Source of the DNA: Candidatus Solibacter sp.
Lineage (GTDB): Bacteria; Acidobacteriota; Terriglobia; Bryobacterales; Bryobacteraceae
DNA length: 14,073 bases
Reading direction: 5' to 3'
NCBI GenBank assembly: GCA_026394025.1
Contig: JAPKZC010000301.1
Coordinates: 10,064-24,136 of the forward strand
The translations under genes and the position numbers were made by a program. Positions within the stretch are counted from its first letter, which is position 1. Every line of letters begins with the position of its first letter. Below the pieces are notes generated by a model. It saw nothing but the letters and a program-made list of their open reading frames with translations. It did no database searches and had not been told where the DNA came from. Positions 1-7,372 of the stretch are shown here, piece after piece.

Positions 1-1252
1 CTGGACACCGGCGCTTAACGATGGCCGCAAGCGGCCGGTGATGCTCTGGCTGCATGGCGGCGGCTTTGGCTCGGGGTCCGGATCGTCCCCCAGTAACGAC
101 GGAACCAACCTGGCGCTGCGCGGGGACGTGGTCGTGGTCACCATCAATCATCGCCTCAACGTTCTTGGCTTTGCCAACTTCAGCGAGTTCAGCCCGGACT
201 TTGCGGCGTCCGGCGATGCCGGCATGTTGGACATCGTCCACGCGCTCAAGTGGGTGCGCGCGAACATCGCGCAGTTTGGCGGCGACCCGAATACGGTGAT
301 GATCTTTGGGCAATCGGGCGGCGGAAGAAAGTGCGAGACACTCCTCGCAATGCCCTCAGCCAAAGGGCTGTTCCATCGCGCCACGATTGAAAGCGGCGTC
401 GCCATTCAACTTGTAAATCGCGATATCGCGATCCGCAACGCGGAGCAGTTACTCGGCAAACTGGGAATTCGCAAAACCGAAGTGCACGAACTCCAGAAGC
501 TTCCGCTGGATCGGATCATGGCTGCCTCATACGCAGTCATGCGTGAAGCCGGCAAGATCGATCAGAATGTGGCGGGATTCTCTCCAACGGTCGACGGCAA
601 GATCCTTCCCCAGCATCCTTTCCACCCAGCGGCGTCGCCCGTATCTGCCGATGTGCCGGTGATGATCGGCTGTACCCGCACGGAATGGACGGGCCTGACC
701 ACCGAGGCCGTCCTCTTCAACCTGGACGAGGATGGGATGCGGGCGCGGATTAAGGAACTGCTCGGCGTCCAATCGCAGGGAATGATCGACCTGTACCGCA
801 AATCCAGCCCTGGCGCCACGCCTTCCGACATCTACTTTCTGATCGCCAGCGACTACAACTACGGTGCTCCGACGATGAAGATAGCAGAGCGCCGCGCGAC
901 GCTTGGCAAGGGGCCGGTTTATTCGTATTACTTCACGTGGGCGACTCCCGTGCAGGACGGCCAGTTGAGATCGCCGCATAACATGGAGATTCCCTTCGCT
1001 TTCGACAACGTCCAGATCTCCGCCAAGCTTACGGGGGGAGGTCCTGAAGCGATGGCCCTCGCCGATAAAGTCAGCGACGCGTGGATCGCGTTCGCGCGGA
1101 CGGGTAATCCCAATACCCCGAAACTTTCACACTGGCCCGTGTTTACAGCCAAGGATCGCGCCACCATGGTCATCGATAATGCCTGCAAGGTAGTCAACGA
1201 TCCTTTGCGGGAGCGGCGCATCGCTATGTTCCGCGCTCTGAATCTGACCTAA
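1..1252 (+). CDS. Type B carboxylesterase, 5'-truncated by the window edge
   Basis: This is an alpha/beta-hydrolase of the carboxylesterase type B family, which hydrolyses carboxylic esters. The frame is open from base 2, reading WTPALNDGRKRPVMLWLHGGGF, so the real start lies left of the window; the GTG at 38 is internal. The oxyanion-hole motif HGGGF is at about nt 53-67. The nucleophile elbow is GQSGGG, with the catalytic Ser codon at 314-316; GESAGG is the commoner form. A probable acidic residue lies in TRTEW (about nt 674-688) and the catalytic His in PHNMEIPFAF (about nt 974-1003). About 417 residues are visible, consistent with a family length near 500 once the N-terminus is added. The stop is TAA at 1250. 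It converges on the - strand cluster and is separated from it by a long hairpin, so it is probably not co-regulated. A role in deacylating the cluster's substrate is possible but unsupported. Confidence 0.93.
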   Translation, partial: WTPALNDGRKRPVMLWLHGGGFGSGSGSSPSNDGTNLALRGDVVVVTINHRLNVLGFANFSEFSPDFAASGDAGMLDIVHALKWVRANIAQFGGDPNTVMIFGQSGGGRKCETLLAMPSAKGLFHRATIESGVAIQLVNRDIAIRNAEQLLGKLGIRKTEVHELQKLPLDRIMAASYAVMREAGKIDQNVAGFSPTVDGKILPQHPFHPAASPVSADVPVMIGCTRTEWTGLTTEAVLFNLDEDGMRARIKELLGVQSQGMIDLYRKSSPGATPSDIYFLIASDYNYGAPTMKIAERRATLGKGPVYSYYFTWATPVQDGQLRSPHNMEIPFAFDNVQISAKLTGGGPEAMALADKVSDAWIAFARTGNPNTPKLSHWPVFTAKDRATMVIDNACKVVNDPLRERRIAMFRALNLT

Positions 1253-1275
1253 TCCAACTAACCTGTACTTCGCTC

Positions 1276-1322
1276 CGGGGAGAGGCAACGAGATTCGGGA
1301 AGAATCTCGTTGCCTCTCCCCG
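1276..1322. terminator. Perfect 21-bp hairpin between convergent genes, probable bidirectional terminator
   Basis: Positions 1276-1296 and 1302-1322 are exact reverse complements of 21 bases, separated by the 5-nt loop GGGAA. The hairpin begins 23 nt after the carboxylesterase stop and ends 11 nt before the stop of the convergent DUF1080 gene. That is where a shared terminator is expected. No T-tract follows the stem on either strand, so it is not a textbook intrinsic terminator. It may instead act as a 3'-end stabiliser or be a copy of a dispersed palindromic element. Confidence 0.6.
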
Positions 1323-1333
1323 AATTGTCAGTT

Positions 1334-2380
1334 TCAGCGCTTCGCCACGGAAATCGTGATACTCCGATACCGGATGCCGCCGTGATGGTCACCCTGGAGA
1401 TAGATCGGTCCGGGTTCGGCTTCGTTGCTGTCGATGGCGCCGCCGGTGACGCCGGCTATTTCCTGGTTATCGATGGTGGTCACGCCGTTGAAAACCACGG
1501 TAGCCCATCGCCCGATGAGGGTGATGTCGTAGGTTTGCCATTCCGGCTGGAACGGCGGCGGAGTGGACGGGCCGAGCATGCCGTAGATGGAGCCTATGCC
1601 GGGGAACGGGTTTCGGTAGCCTCCACCCGTGCCAGGAGGAGGTCCCTTTTGGGCCGCTGGGGCGGCCGGCCGCGGGGGCCCGGGCGGCGGCGCAACCTCC
1701 ACTTCGTAGCGGCCGCGGAGGTAGACTCCGCTATTCTCACCGGGAGGGCAAGCGAATTCGACGTGCACCTTGAAATCGTTGAAGGTGCGCTTAGTCCTGA
1801 TATTAGACCCCTTCGCTTCGTTGGTCAGTTCTCCGTTCTTAACGGTCCAGTGACTCTGGCCAGGGTTGTCCAGGAAGTCGGGAGTATTATTGATCGGCTC
1901 CCAGCCGGTGAGATCCTTGCCATTGAACAACGGCTCCGGAGTGCCCCAAGATTTCACCGCCACCGCTTTCAATGCGGGTGCCCGCACGCCGGTCAGTTGC
2001 CGCGTATTGTCTCCCGTCTTCTGAACTCCTGTGAGTTTGCCGCCTTGGGCGGTCAACTCCCAAACGGTCTCGGGCCGGCCGGGGAATGCGGGCCGGGTGT
2101 CTGTTGCGGGACGGGCTGGAGCCGCGGCGCTTGTGGTGACGATCAGGCGCGATCCATCCATTCTCGCGCCAGGCACGGGGGCCACGTTTCCGGTGGGATG
2201 CTGCACTCGCGCCTCGAGGCTACCGCCCTTTTCCGTCACTTCCAGCCAACTTGGAAAGTGACCATTCCCGATGGTGACGGTCATGTCCCAGCGGCCGACA
2301 AACGGGTTACTCTGGTTTTGCGCCAGGGCCGAAAGCAGGGCCGCCGCCGCGATGATCAACAAGATGCCGAATCTCTTCAT
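1334..2380 (-). CDS. Secreted DUF1080 protein (3-keto-disaccharide hydrolase family) with extra N-terminal domain
   Basis: The protein has 348 residues. A Sec signal peptide (about residues 1-20, MKRFGILLIIAAAALLSALA) directs it to the periplasm or cell surface. Residues about 25-135 form a beta-rich, Gly-rich N-terminal region beginning FVGRWDMTV that is not part of the DUF1080 fold. The DUF1080 domain runs from about 148 (PEPLFNGKDLTGWEP) to 346. It contains the usual TVKNGEL, FKVHVEFACPPGENSGVYLRGRYEVEV and PIYLQGDHHGGIRYRSI segments. Members of this concanavalin-like fold cleave 3-keto-glycosides made by Gfo/Idh/MocA oxidoreductases; this protein's own substrate is not shown. A Pro/Ala/Gly-rich insertion (about 231-259) interrupts the domain. 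An AAGGAG site (2385-2390) precedes the ATG, and the gene lies 11 nt after the Tat-exported oxidoreductase, so translation is likely coupled. It is the last gene of the cluster. Confidence 0.9.
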   Translation of the reverse strand: MKRFGILLIIAAAALLSALAQNQSNPFVGRWDMTVTIGNGHFPSWLEVTEKGGSLEARVQHPTGNVAPVPGARMDGSRLIVTTSAAAPARPATDTRPAFPGRPETVWELTAQGGKLTGVQKTGDNTRQLTGVRAPALKAVAVKSWGTPEPLFNGKDLTGWEPINNTPDFLDNPGQSHWTVKNGELTNEAKGSNIRTKRTFNDFKVHVEFACPPGENSGVYLRGRYEVEVAPPPGPPRPAAPAAQKGPPPGTGGGYRNPFPGIGSIYGMLGPSTPPPFQPEWQTYDITLIGRWATVVFNGVTTIDNQEIAGVTGGAIDSNEAEPGPIYLQGDHHGGIRYRSITISVAKR

Positions 2381-2391
2381 AACTCTCCTTT

Positions 2392-3870
2392 TCAGGCATG
2401 CACCGGGATGCTACCTGTGTCGTAGACGGACCCAGCTATTTCCCGCAGGTCCCAGCCGCGCCGGTATTCTCGGGTGAGATATTGGTTCGCCTCCCGGCAG
2501 TTTGTGATGCGGAACGCCAGCGGATCCCATTCGATCCGATGGCCCACGCGCAATGCGATGTTGCCCAACTGGTAGGCCTCCGTGAACGGTCCGGCGAACC
2601 CGAAGTGGCAAGGCGCCTGTCTCCCCGCCTTCACAGCAACAACCCAATGCTTATGCACTTCTTCCCGGCCCCAATCCTTCTGCGGCGGTGTCGGGTACGG
2701 GTCTGTCTGCCTGCCGCGATAGGGTCCGCGGCCCACTGGCAGACTGCCCTTGGTGCCAATCCAGGTAACGCCTGCTCCGCCTTGCGCCCGCACCTCACCA
2801 CGCGCAGACGGTCGCGTCGCGGCCACGATCTCCTCGGGCGGCCGCTTCCCGCCGCCGTACCAGAAGATCTTCAGCGGCGGGTGTACACCCCGAGCCGCAT
2901 AATCAAAGCGGATAACGCTCCAGTCAGGGTACATTTCCCGCATCATCCCGGAAGTTTCCACTACTTCGACGGCGGATGGCGCGCCCAGGTCGAGAGCCCA
3001 GAAGATCACGTTCATCTGGTGCGGCGCGATATCGCCCAATGCGCCGCTGCCGAAATCGGTCCAGCCGCGCCACACAAATGGATGATAGACGATGCCGACC
3101 GGGGGCACCGGGTCAAGGCCCGCCACTCCGAAATCGGACTGGTGCCGCTTCTCGGGCGCCGGATGGTAGACCGGATGGCCTTCCGGATACATGCGCTGGA
3201 ACGGCCTTCGCGGCGCCGGTCCCAGCCATAGGTCCCAGTCCAGGGTGGACGCAACAGCGTCCTCTCCGGCAGGCCGGTCATATCCCTGCGGCCATATGGG
3301 CCGGTCTGTTGCCAGGTGGATCTCGGTGACCTCCCCGATGGCTCCCGACTGGATCAGTTCGACGGCTCTCATGTTGGCGTCGCTGGCGCTCGACTGTGTG
3401 CCCATTTGCGTCACGACTTTGGTTTCCGCCGCGACGCGGGCCATGACCCTGGCTTCGTGTACGGTTTTGGTCAGGGGCTTCTGGCAATAGACGTGGAGGC
3501 CGTGCTTCATTGCCCACACGCTGATGTAGGTGTGGGAGTGGTCGGGCGTTGCCACCACCACGCCGTCCAGCTTTTCCCTTTCGATCATCTTTCGAAAGTC
3601 CGTGTATCTGGCAGCCTTGGGGTAATCGACTCCGCGTCTCGCGAGCATGCCGGAATCCACGTCGCACAATGCAGCAACGTTTTCGCCCAGTTTGTTCAGT
3701 GTGGATGCGTCGATGGCGCCCATGCCCGTCAGGCCAATCACACCGACGTTCAGTTTCTCATTGGCCGCGTAGCCACGCGCCAGGCCAGCCGGAAGGATCA
3801 TGAAGGGCGCGGCTGCACTCTTCAAGACGTGCCGCCGCGTCATGCGGGTTTGCATTTCGTCTGGTTGCAC
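2392..3870 (-). CDS. Tat-exported Gfo/Idh/MocA family oxidoreductase
   Basis: This is a 492-residue NAD(P)-dependent oxidoreductase. The N-terminus carries a twin-arginine signal (TRRHVLKSAA, residues 11-20, then a hydrophobic stretch ending near 36). It is therefore exported folded, probably with its cofactor bound, as known for glucose-fructose oxidoreductase. The Rossmann segment KLNVGVIGLTGMG is at 39-51, the family's K-P motif is in CQKPLTK (129-135), and GSGALGDIAPHQMN (274-287) holds the likely catalytic His284. The CQKPL and SGALGD signatures are typical of the exported Bacteroidota/Acidobacteriota/Planctomycete branch, which includes glycoside-acting members. The start is GTG at 3870, supported by GGAGGT at 3875-3880; an in-frame ATG at 3843 would trim the region before the Tat motif. 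The downstream neighbour is the DUF1080 protein, 11 nt away. Together they suggest periplasmic C3 oxidation then cleavage of a glycoside. This pairing is inferred. Confidence 0.92.
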   Translation of the reverse strand: MQPDEMQTRMTRRHVLKSAAAPFMILPAGLARGYAANEKLNVGVIGLTGMGAIDASTLNKLGENVAALCDVDSGMLARRGVDYPKAARYTDFRKMIEREKLDGVVVATPDHSHTYISVWAMKHGLHVYCQKPLTKTVHEARVMARVAAETKVVTQMGTQSSASDANMRAVELIQSGAIGEVTEIHLATDRPIWPQGYDRPAGEDAVASTLDWDLWLGPAPRRPFQRMYPEGHPVYHPAPEKRHQSDFGVAGLDPVPPVGIVYHPFVWRGWTDFGSGALGDIAPHQMNVIFWALDLGAPSAVEVVETSGMMREMYPDWSVIRFDYAARGVHPPLKIFWYGGGKRPPEEIVAATRPSARGEVRAQGGAGVTWIGTKGSLPVGRGPYRGRQTDPYPTPPQKDWGREEVHKHWVVAVKAGRQAPCHFGFAGPFTEAYQLGNIALRVGHRIEWDPLAFRITNCREANQYLTREYRRGWDLREIAGSVYDTGSIPVHA

Positions 3871-3874
3871 TTCT

Positions 3875-3880
3875 ACCTCC
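3875..3880 (-). promoter_or_regulatory. Ribosome binding site deciding the GTG start of the Tat oxidoreductase
   Basis: The - strand reads GGAGGT with 4 nt before the GTG at 3870, a near-ideal Shine-Dalgarno sequence. A second GGAGG lies 3 nt further upstream (3883-3887). The internal ATG candidates at 3855 and 3843 lack a comparable site, so GTG at 3870 is preferred. Confidence 0.7.
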
Positions 3881-3897
3881 AGCCTCCGCTAACCTGG

Positions 3898-4792
3898 TCA
3901 GCGAAGCCACGCTTGTTTGATGTCGGGATTGCCGACGGCATCCAATCGCCGGATCTGATCCTCGGAGAGACTAACTTTCAGCGCTCCGATATTCTCAACC
4001 ACTTGAGTGGGCTGACTGCCGGCGATAATCGGCAGTACCGGCGGCTCGCTCTGCCGCATCCATGCAATGACAACCTGATTAAAGGTAGCTCCGACTTCCT
4101 CCGCCACGGCCCTCAGCACTTCCAGGCGCGCATCGGAATCAGCGCCAGCATACTGCATCGGCACCGCACGGTCCTGGCGTGTGTAGGCGCCTTGCAGGAG
4201 AGCCGAATAGGCGATGAGCGTAATGCCACGCGCGCCGCAGTAGCTCTTCAGGTCTTCATTGATGCAAACCTGTGGACCGAAATCCGCGCCGTGCCGCGGC
4301 CGCAGATACGTGTGCCGCTGCTCGACTACCGAATACCCGGCCCATCCGTGGGCTCCCGCTACGGCATTGGCTTCGCCGATGCGCCATGCCCTCAGGTTGC
4401 TGGCCCCGATGGCGCGCACTTTGCCGGCCCGGATCAAGCGGTCGAACGCCCCCATGGTTTCTTCCAGAGGGGTTTGGGGATCGTCGCGGTGCGCGTAATA
4501 GAGGTCGAGCCTGTCGGTTCCGAGCCGCTGCAAACTCTTTTCGCACTCTCGCTCAATCTCCACCGCGCTAAGGCCTCCCGGGCAACCCGGGTAGTCGAAT
4601 GCATCCTGGCAGCCAGGCTGCGTAGAAGTTACCGGTATCGATAAACGTGCCGCCGTTCGCCTGGAAGAGATCCAACAATCGAAAGGATGTCTGGCGGTCG
4701 ATCTTGCTGCCGACCAGATCCGTGCCGAAACACAGGGCGCTGACTTCGACGTCCGAAGAGCCCAACTTAAGTTTTCGCATCGCTGTGCTCAC
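3898..4792 (-). pseudogene. Aldo/keto reductase broken by an internal deletion and frame change
   Basis: Two frames together encode one aldo/keto reductase. The first part (4792 to about 4601) reads RKLKLGSSDVEVSALCFGTD and then FIDTGNFYAAWLPGC, containing the catalytic Asp and Tyr. After the Cys codon at 4601 this frame continues out of register to a TGA at 4568. The other frame resumes the family sequence as FDYPGCPGGLSAVEIER and continues with LDLYYAHRDD (catalytic His, about 4489-4491) to the normal C-terminus and TGA at 3898. The segment normally between these parts, roughly 35-40 residues including the ATK motif with the catalytic Lys, is absent. The total coding length of 895 nt also fits a shortfall from the usual 320-330 codons. 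Translation could start at GTG 4792, overlapping the upstream stop by 4 nt, or at ATG 4780. If intact it would be an NADPH-dependent carbonyl or sugar reductase. An assembly error is the alternative explanation. Confidence 0.85.
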
Positions 4793-5232
4793 TTACTATA
4801 GGTTGCGAGTACGACGCCCCCGATCATGACGGCCACTCCGGCAAGTTTGGTCAATGTTACGGGTTGCACCGGCGACCCGAGCCAGCCGTAGTGCGACATG
4901 AGCAGTCCGCCCAGAACTTGTCCGGCCAGCAGGGTGATCATCACCGGTCCCGCGCCGACCTGGGGAATCAGCCAGGCAATCGCGAACACCAGGCAAGCAC
5001 CCAGTATCCCCGCCGTCAGTAAGACAGGGTGCACCTGCCGCAGCGGGCCGAGCGCGCCGCTTTGCCACCCGGTCAAGCCAATCGCCATGGCGCCCACCGC
5101 GCCAATGCACCAGAAAAGAGCGTTGCCCACGCGGGCGTTGTTCAACACACTGCCCACTTTGCCATTCATCGCCAGATGAACGGCCAACACCACTCCGAGA
5201 AACATCGTCAAGAGATAGAGATGCGCCTTCAT
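4789..5232 (-). CDS. YdcZ/DUF606-type small inner-membrane protein (DMT-like transporter)
   Basis: The 147-residue protein is strongly hydrophobic, with about five membrane segments (roughly residues 5-22, 37-56, 69-89, 93-113 and 127-144). The N-terminal VHLAMNGKVG, the central AGQVLGGLLMSHYGWLG and the C-terminal TKLAGVAVMIGGVVLA match the DUF606/YdcZ family, which belongs to the drug/metabolite transporter superfamily. Substrates of this family are mostly unknown. The ATG at 5230-5232 is preceded by AGGAG with 8 nt spacing. Its TGA overlaps the GTG of the aldo/keto reductase by 4 nt. Its place inside a sugar-type operon suggests it moves a pathway product or intermediate across the inner membrane; that is inference. 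Confidence 0.85.
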   Translation of the reverse strand: MKAHLYLLTMFLGVVLAVHLAMNGKVGSVLNNARVGNALFWCIGAVGAMAIGLTGWQSGALGPLRQVHPVLLTAGILGACLVFAIAWLIPQVGAGPVMITLLAGQVLGGLLMSHYGWLGSPVQPVTLTKLAGVAVMIGGVVLATYSK

Positions 5233-5240
5233 TCGGGTTG

Positions 5241-5246
5241 CTCCTA
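5241..5246 (-). promoter_or_regulatory. Stop codon fused to ribosome binding site (TAGGAG)
   Basis: On the - strand the TAG stop of the FG-GAP gene is the first half of TAGGAG, whose AGGAG is the Shine-Dalgarno site of the YdcZ-like gene 8 nt further on. A ribosome terminating on the FG-GAP gene would sit directly on the next initiation site, so the two genes are probably translationally coupled. Confidence 0.7.
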
Positions 5247-6647
5247 TTTCTTCGCCGGTTGGGGCGGGTTTCTGGGGGTCTCCCAGATCACATTGCCCGG
5301 ATAAGTACTGCGGTCCGGGAGCGGATTCCTCCCGCGTGTTTTCGGTGAAGCGCCTTTGTTGAAGAAAACGTAAAGGCCGCTGCGGCAGGCAACCACGATA
5401 TCCTGGCGGCCGTCGCCGTCAAGATCGCCCACGCTGAGCCGCATGCCGACACCGATCGCGTAGGTGGGCGGGGGACCGTTGTAACCCGGCGCGAAATAGG
5501 GTTCGAGATAGCTGTAAGACAGGATGTGCCGTTCGAAGTGTCCTTTGTCGAATTTGTAGTAGAACACGAAGGTGGGTTCCAGCCCGCCGACATCGCCTCC
5601 GTTGTGCGCCAGTAACTGCTTTCCGGTGATGAGTTCGGGCTTGCCGTCTCCATCCAGGTCTGCCAGGGCCATGGTGTGAAAGGTGGGATACTCGGTTTCG
5701 ATCCAGTGTTGCACGAAGGTGCGTTTGCCGTTTTCGAGTTTCTGCTCGAGCCAGCCCAGGCCGAAGCCGTGGTCGGAGCCCATGACGATGTCGTTCAGGC
5801 CATCGCCGTTGAAGTCATGGATGAGGACAGGCAGTCCCGCGCCACCGCCTCTTCCCGGAGCCGAGCCGAATGATGCGAACTGATAATCCGGATGCCAGAT
5901 CCACGGCTGTTCGGTGGGGCGCGGCGGGGCTTCGAACCAACCGCTGACGGTGATCACATCGTCGCGGCCATCGCCGTTGATGTCGCCGATACCGCTGCCG
6001 TGGCTTACGCCGACATTTTCGGGTCCCAATACGTGCTCTTTGAACCACGGGGCCTGGTTCAGATGTTCGAACCAGATCAGGCCGCGGCCCGCCTTGCGCG
6101 CGAAGTAGTTGACCAGCACGTCTTTGCCGTCGTGCCCGGAGAGGTTTCCAATGACCATGCCTTCGAGCCCGTCGGCCTGAAGCATCGTGTGCGACTGCCA
6201 CTTGACGCCCGGCTTGCCAGGATTCTCATACCAGAAGATACCCTGCTTGAGCATCCACCCGGAGCTGAGCACGTCGGGACGGCCGTCGTCGTTGACATCC
6301 ATCGTGCCTTCGTAATTGTCATCGACATCGGGACCGTTGGTGGCCGCGCCGTCGCGGTAGTCGGCGTGTTTCGTCCAGTTGGGTGCGATGTAGTAATTCC
6401 GCCCGGCGGCGATGTCAAGCTTGCCATCGCCATCGATATCCAACACCGAGGAGCACTCGGCAAACGGCCCGTACCAGAAGGTATGTTTCGCGGGGTCGTG
6501 GACCGGGCCATCGATCCTGACTGGTACGAAGCCCAGTTCCTTGGGCGCCTCGCCGACAACTTCGGCGGGCGGACTGCCGGCCGAAAGCACCATCACGCAC
6601 CAGACGCCGAGGAGAATCACAACCAGTAACATCATCCGTCTGAACAT
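5244..6647 (-). CDS. Exported FG-GAP/VCBS repeat beta-propeller protein
   Basis: The protein has 467 residues from ATG 6647. An N-terminal hydrophobic segment (MFRRMMLLVVILLGVWCVMVLSAG) is a signal peptide or membrane anchor. Six calcium-loop motifs of the D-x-D/N-G/D-D-G-x-x-D/E type are spaced along it, near residues 70, 117, 222, 278, 330 and 408: DIDGDGKLD, DVNDDGRPD, DINGDGRDD, DFNGDGLND, DLDGDGKPE and DLDGDGRQD. This pattern indicates a seven-bladed propeller of the FG-GAP/integrin-alpha type. The opening segment with WYGPFAECSSVLDIDGDGKLD resembles propellers annotated as VCBS proteins and the propeller half of aldos-2-ulose dehydratase, so it could bind or act on a sugar; no active site can be assigned. 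An upstream ATG at 6662 lacks a ribosome site. The gene follows deoC directly and precedes the YdcZ-like gene by 11 nt. Confidence 0.85.
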   Translation of the reverse strand: MFRRMMLLVVILLGVWCVMVLSAGSPPAEVVGEAPKELGFVPVRIDGPVHDPAKHTFWYGPFAECSSVLDIDGDGKLDIAAGRNYYIAPNWTKHADYRDGAATNGPDVDDNYEGTMDVNDDGRPDVLSSGWMLKQGIFWYENPGKPGVKWQSHTMLQADGLEGMVIGNLSGHDGKDVLVNYFARKAGRGLIWFEHLNQAPWFKEHVLGPENVGVSHGSGIGDINGDGRDDVITVSGWFEAPPRPTEQPWIWHPDYQFASFGSAPGRGGGAGLPVLIHDFNGDGLNDIVMGSDHGFGLGWLEQKLENGKRTFVQHWIETEYPTFHTMALADLDGDGKPELITGKQLLAHNGGDVGGLEPTFVFYYKFDKGHFERHILSYSYLEPYFAPGYNGPPPTYAIGVGMRLSVGDLDGDGRQDIVVACRSGLYVFFNKGASPKTRGRNPLPDRSTYPGNVIWETPRNPPQPAKK

Positions 6648-6655
6648 ATGTGTCG

Positions 6656-6660
6656 CCCTC
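6656..6660 (-). promoter_or_regulatory. Ribosome binding site favouring the 6647 start of the FG-GAP protein
   Basis: The - strand reads GAGGG with 8 nt before the ATG at 6645-6647. The alternative ATG at 6660-6662 has only pyrimidine-rich sequence upstream, so the shorter protein, whose signal peptide begins immediately, is preferred. Confidence 0.55.
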
Positions 6661-6667
6661 ATAGGTG

Positions 6668-7363
6668 TTAGACCAGAGCGGAGGCTTCAATCCGCTGTCT
6701 GCACTCGTTCAGCATCTCCGCGGTGCGGGTGGCGCCCGACCGGGACACGCCGATCTCCCTTACTTCCAGCAGCGCATCCAACGTGCGTATGCCGCCCGCT
6801 GCTTTGACGCGGATATGGGGCGGTGAGTGCTTGCGCATGAGTATCAGGTCGGCAATGGTCGCGCCCCCAGTGCCATAGCCCGTGGAAGTTTTCACGAAAT
6901 CCGCCCCAACTTCCGCGCAGAGCTCGCACAACTTGATCTTGTGGAGGTCCTGCAGGTAGCAGTTCTCGAAGATCACCTTCACGATGGCGCCGCCCGCATG
7001 GGTCACATTCACGACGCCCCGGATGTCTTCGCGAACGTAGTCCCAGTCCTGGCTGAGCACTTTTCCGATATTCACGACCATGTCGAGCTCTGTACCGCCG
7101 TCCCGCAGCGCTGCTTCGGCTTCCACCACCTTCACGGCAGTCGTGTTGCCGCCGTGAGGGAACCCGATGACCGTGCTGGGGGCGACGGTGCTGCCGGCCA
7201 GCAGGTCGGCGCATCGTTTGAGGAAGTACGGTTTGACGCAGACCGACGCCGCATCATACCGGCGGGCCAGGCGGCAGCCGCCCTCCAGCTCCTCGTCCGT
7301 AAGGCCCGGGTTGAGCAGGGAGTGGTCGATCATCTTCGCGATGTCGAGGTAGGTATAGTCCAT
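6668..7363 (-). CDS. deoC: Deoxyribose-phosphate aldolase family protein
   Basis: This 231-residue cytoplasmic class I aldolase matches DeoC, which cleaves 2-deoxy-D-ribose 5-phosphate to glyceraldehyde 3-phosphate and acetaldehyde. The full active site is visible: Asp94 in TELDMVVNIGK, the Schiff-base Lys158 in FVKTSTGYG, and Lys187 in VKAAGGIRT. The N-terminal IDHSLLNP and phosphate-binding region GVSRSGATRT are also typical. Length is normal for the family and there is no signal peptide. The ATG at 7361-7363 has only a weak AGG upstream, but the stop of the preceding Gfo/Idh gene is 9 nt away, so coupling is likely. Presence in a carbohydrate cluster rather than a nucleoside cluster suggests a sugar-phosphate or deoxy-sugar intermediate. 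DeoC-like enzymes of other specificity cannot be excluded. Confidence 0.92.
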   Translation of the reverse strand: MDYTYLDIAKMIDHSLLNPGLTDEELEGGCRLARRYDAASVCVKPYFLKRCADLLAGSTVAPSTVIGFPHGGNTTAVKVVEAEAALRDGGTELDMVVNIGKVLSQDWDYVREDIRGVVNVTHAGGAIVKVIFENCYLQDLHKIKLCELCAEVGADFVKTSTGYGTGGATIADLILMRKHSPPHIRVKAAGGIRTLDALLEVREIGVSRSGATRTAEMLNECRQRIEASALV

Positions 7364-7372
7364 ATGATTAGC

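Noticed and set aside
1310..2425. A 371-codon + strand frame opposite the DUF1080 gene.
   Set aside because: The opposite strand encodes a signal peptide and a clear DUF1080 domain; the + frame starts inside the hairpin and has no family features.
3316..4644. A 442-codon + strand frame opposite the Tat oxidoreductase and the aldo/keto reductase remnant.
   Set aside because: Both - strand genes match known families; the + frame spans the gene boundary and shows no domain.
4568..4792. The 74-codon fragment as an independent small protein.
   Set aside because: It is the N-terminal part of the aldo/keto reductase; its last residues are out-of-frame reading past the deletion junction.
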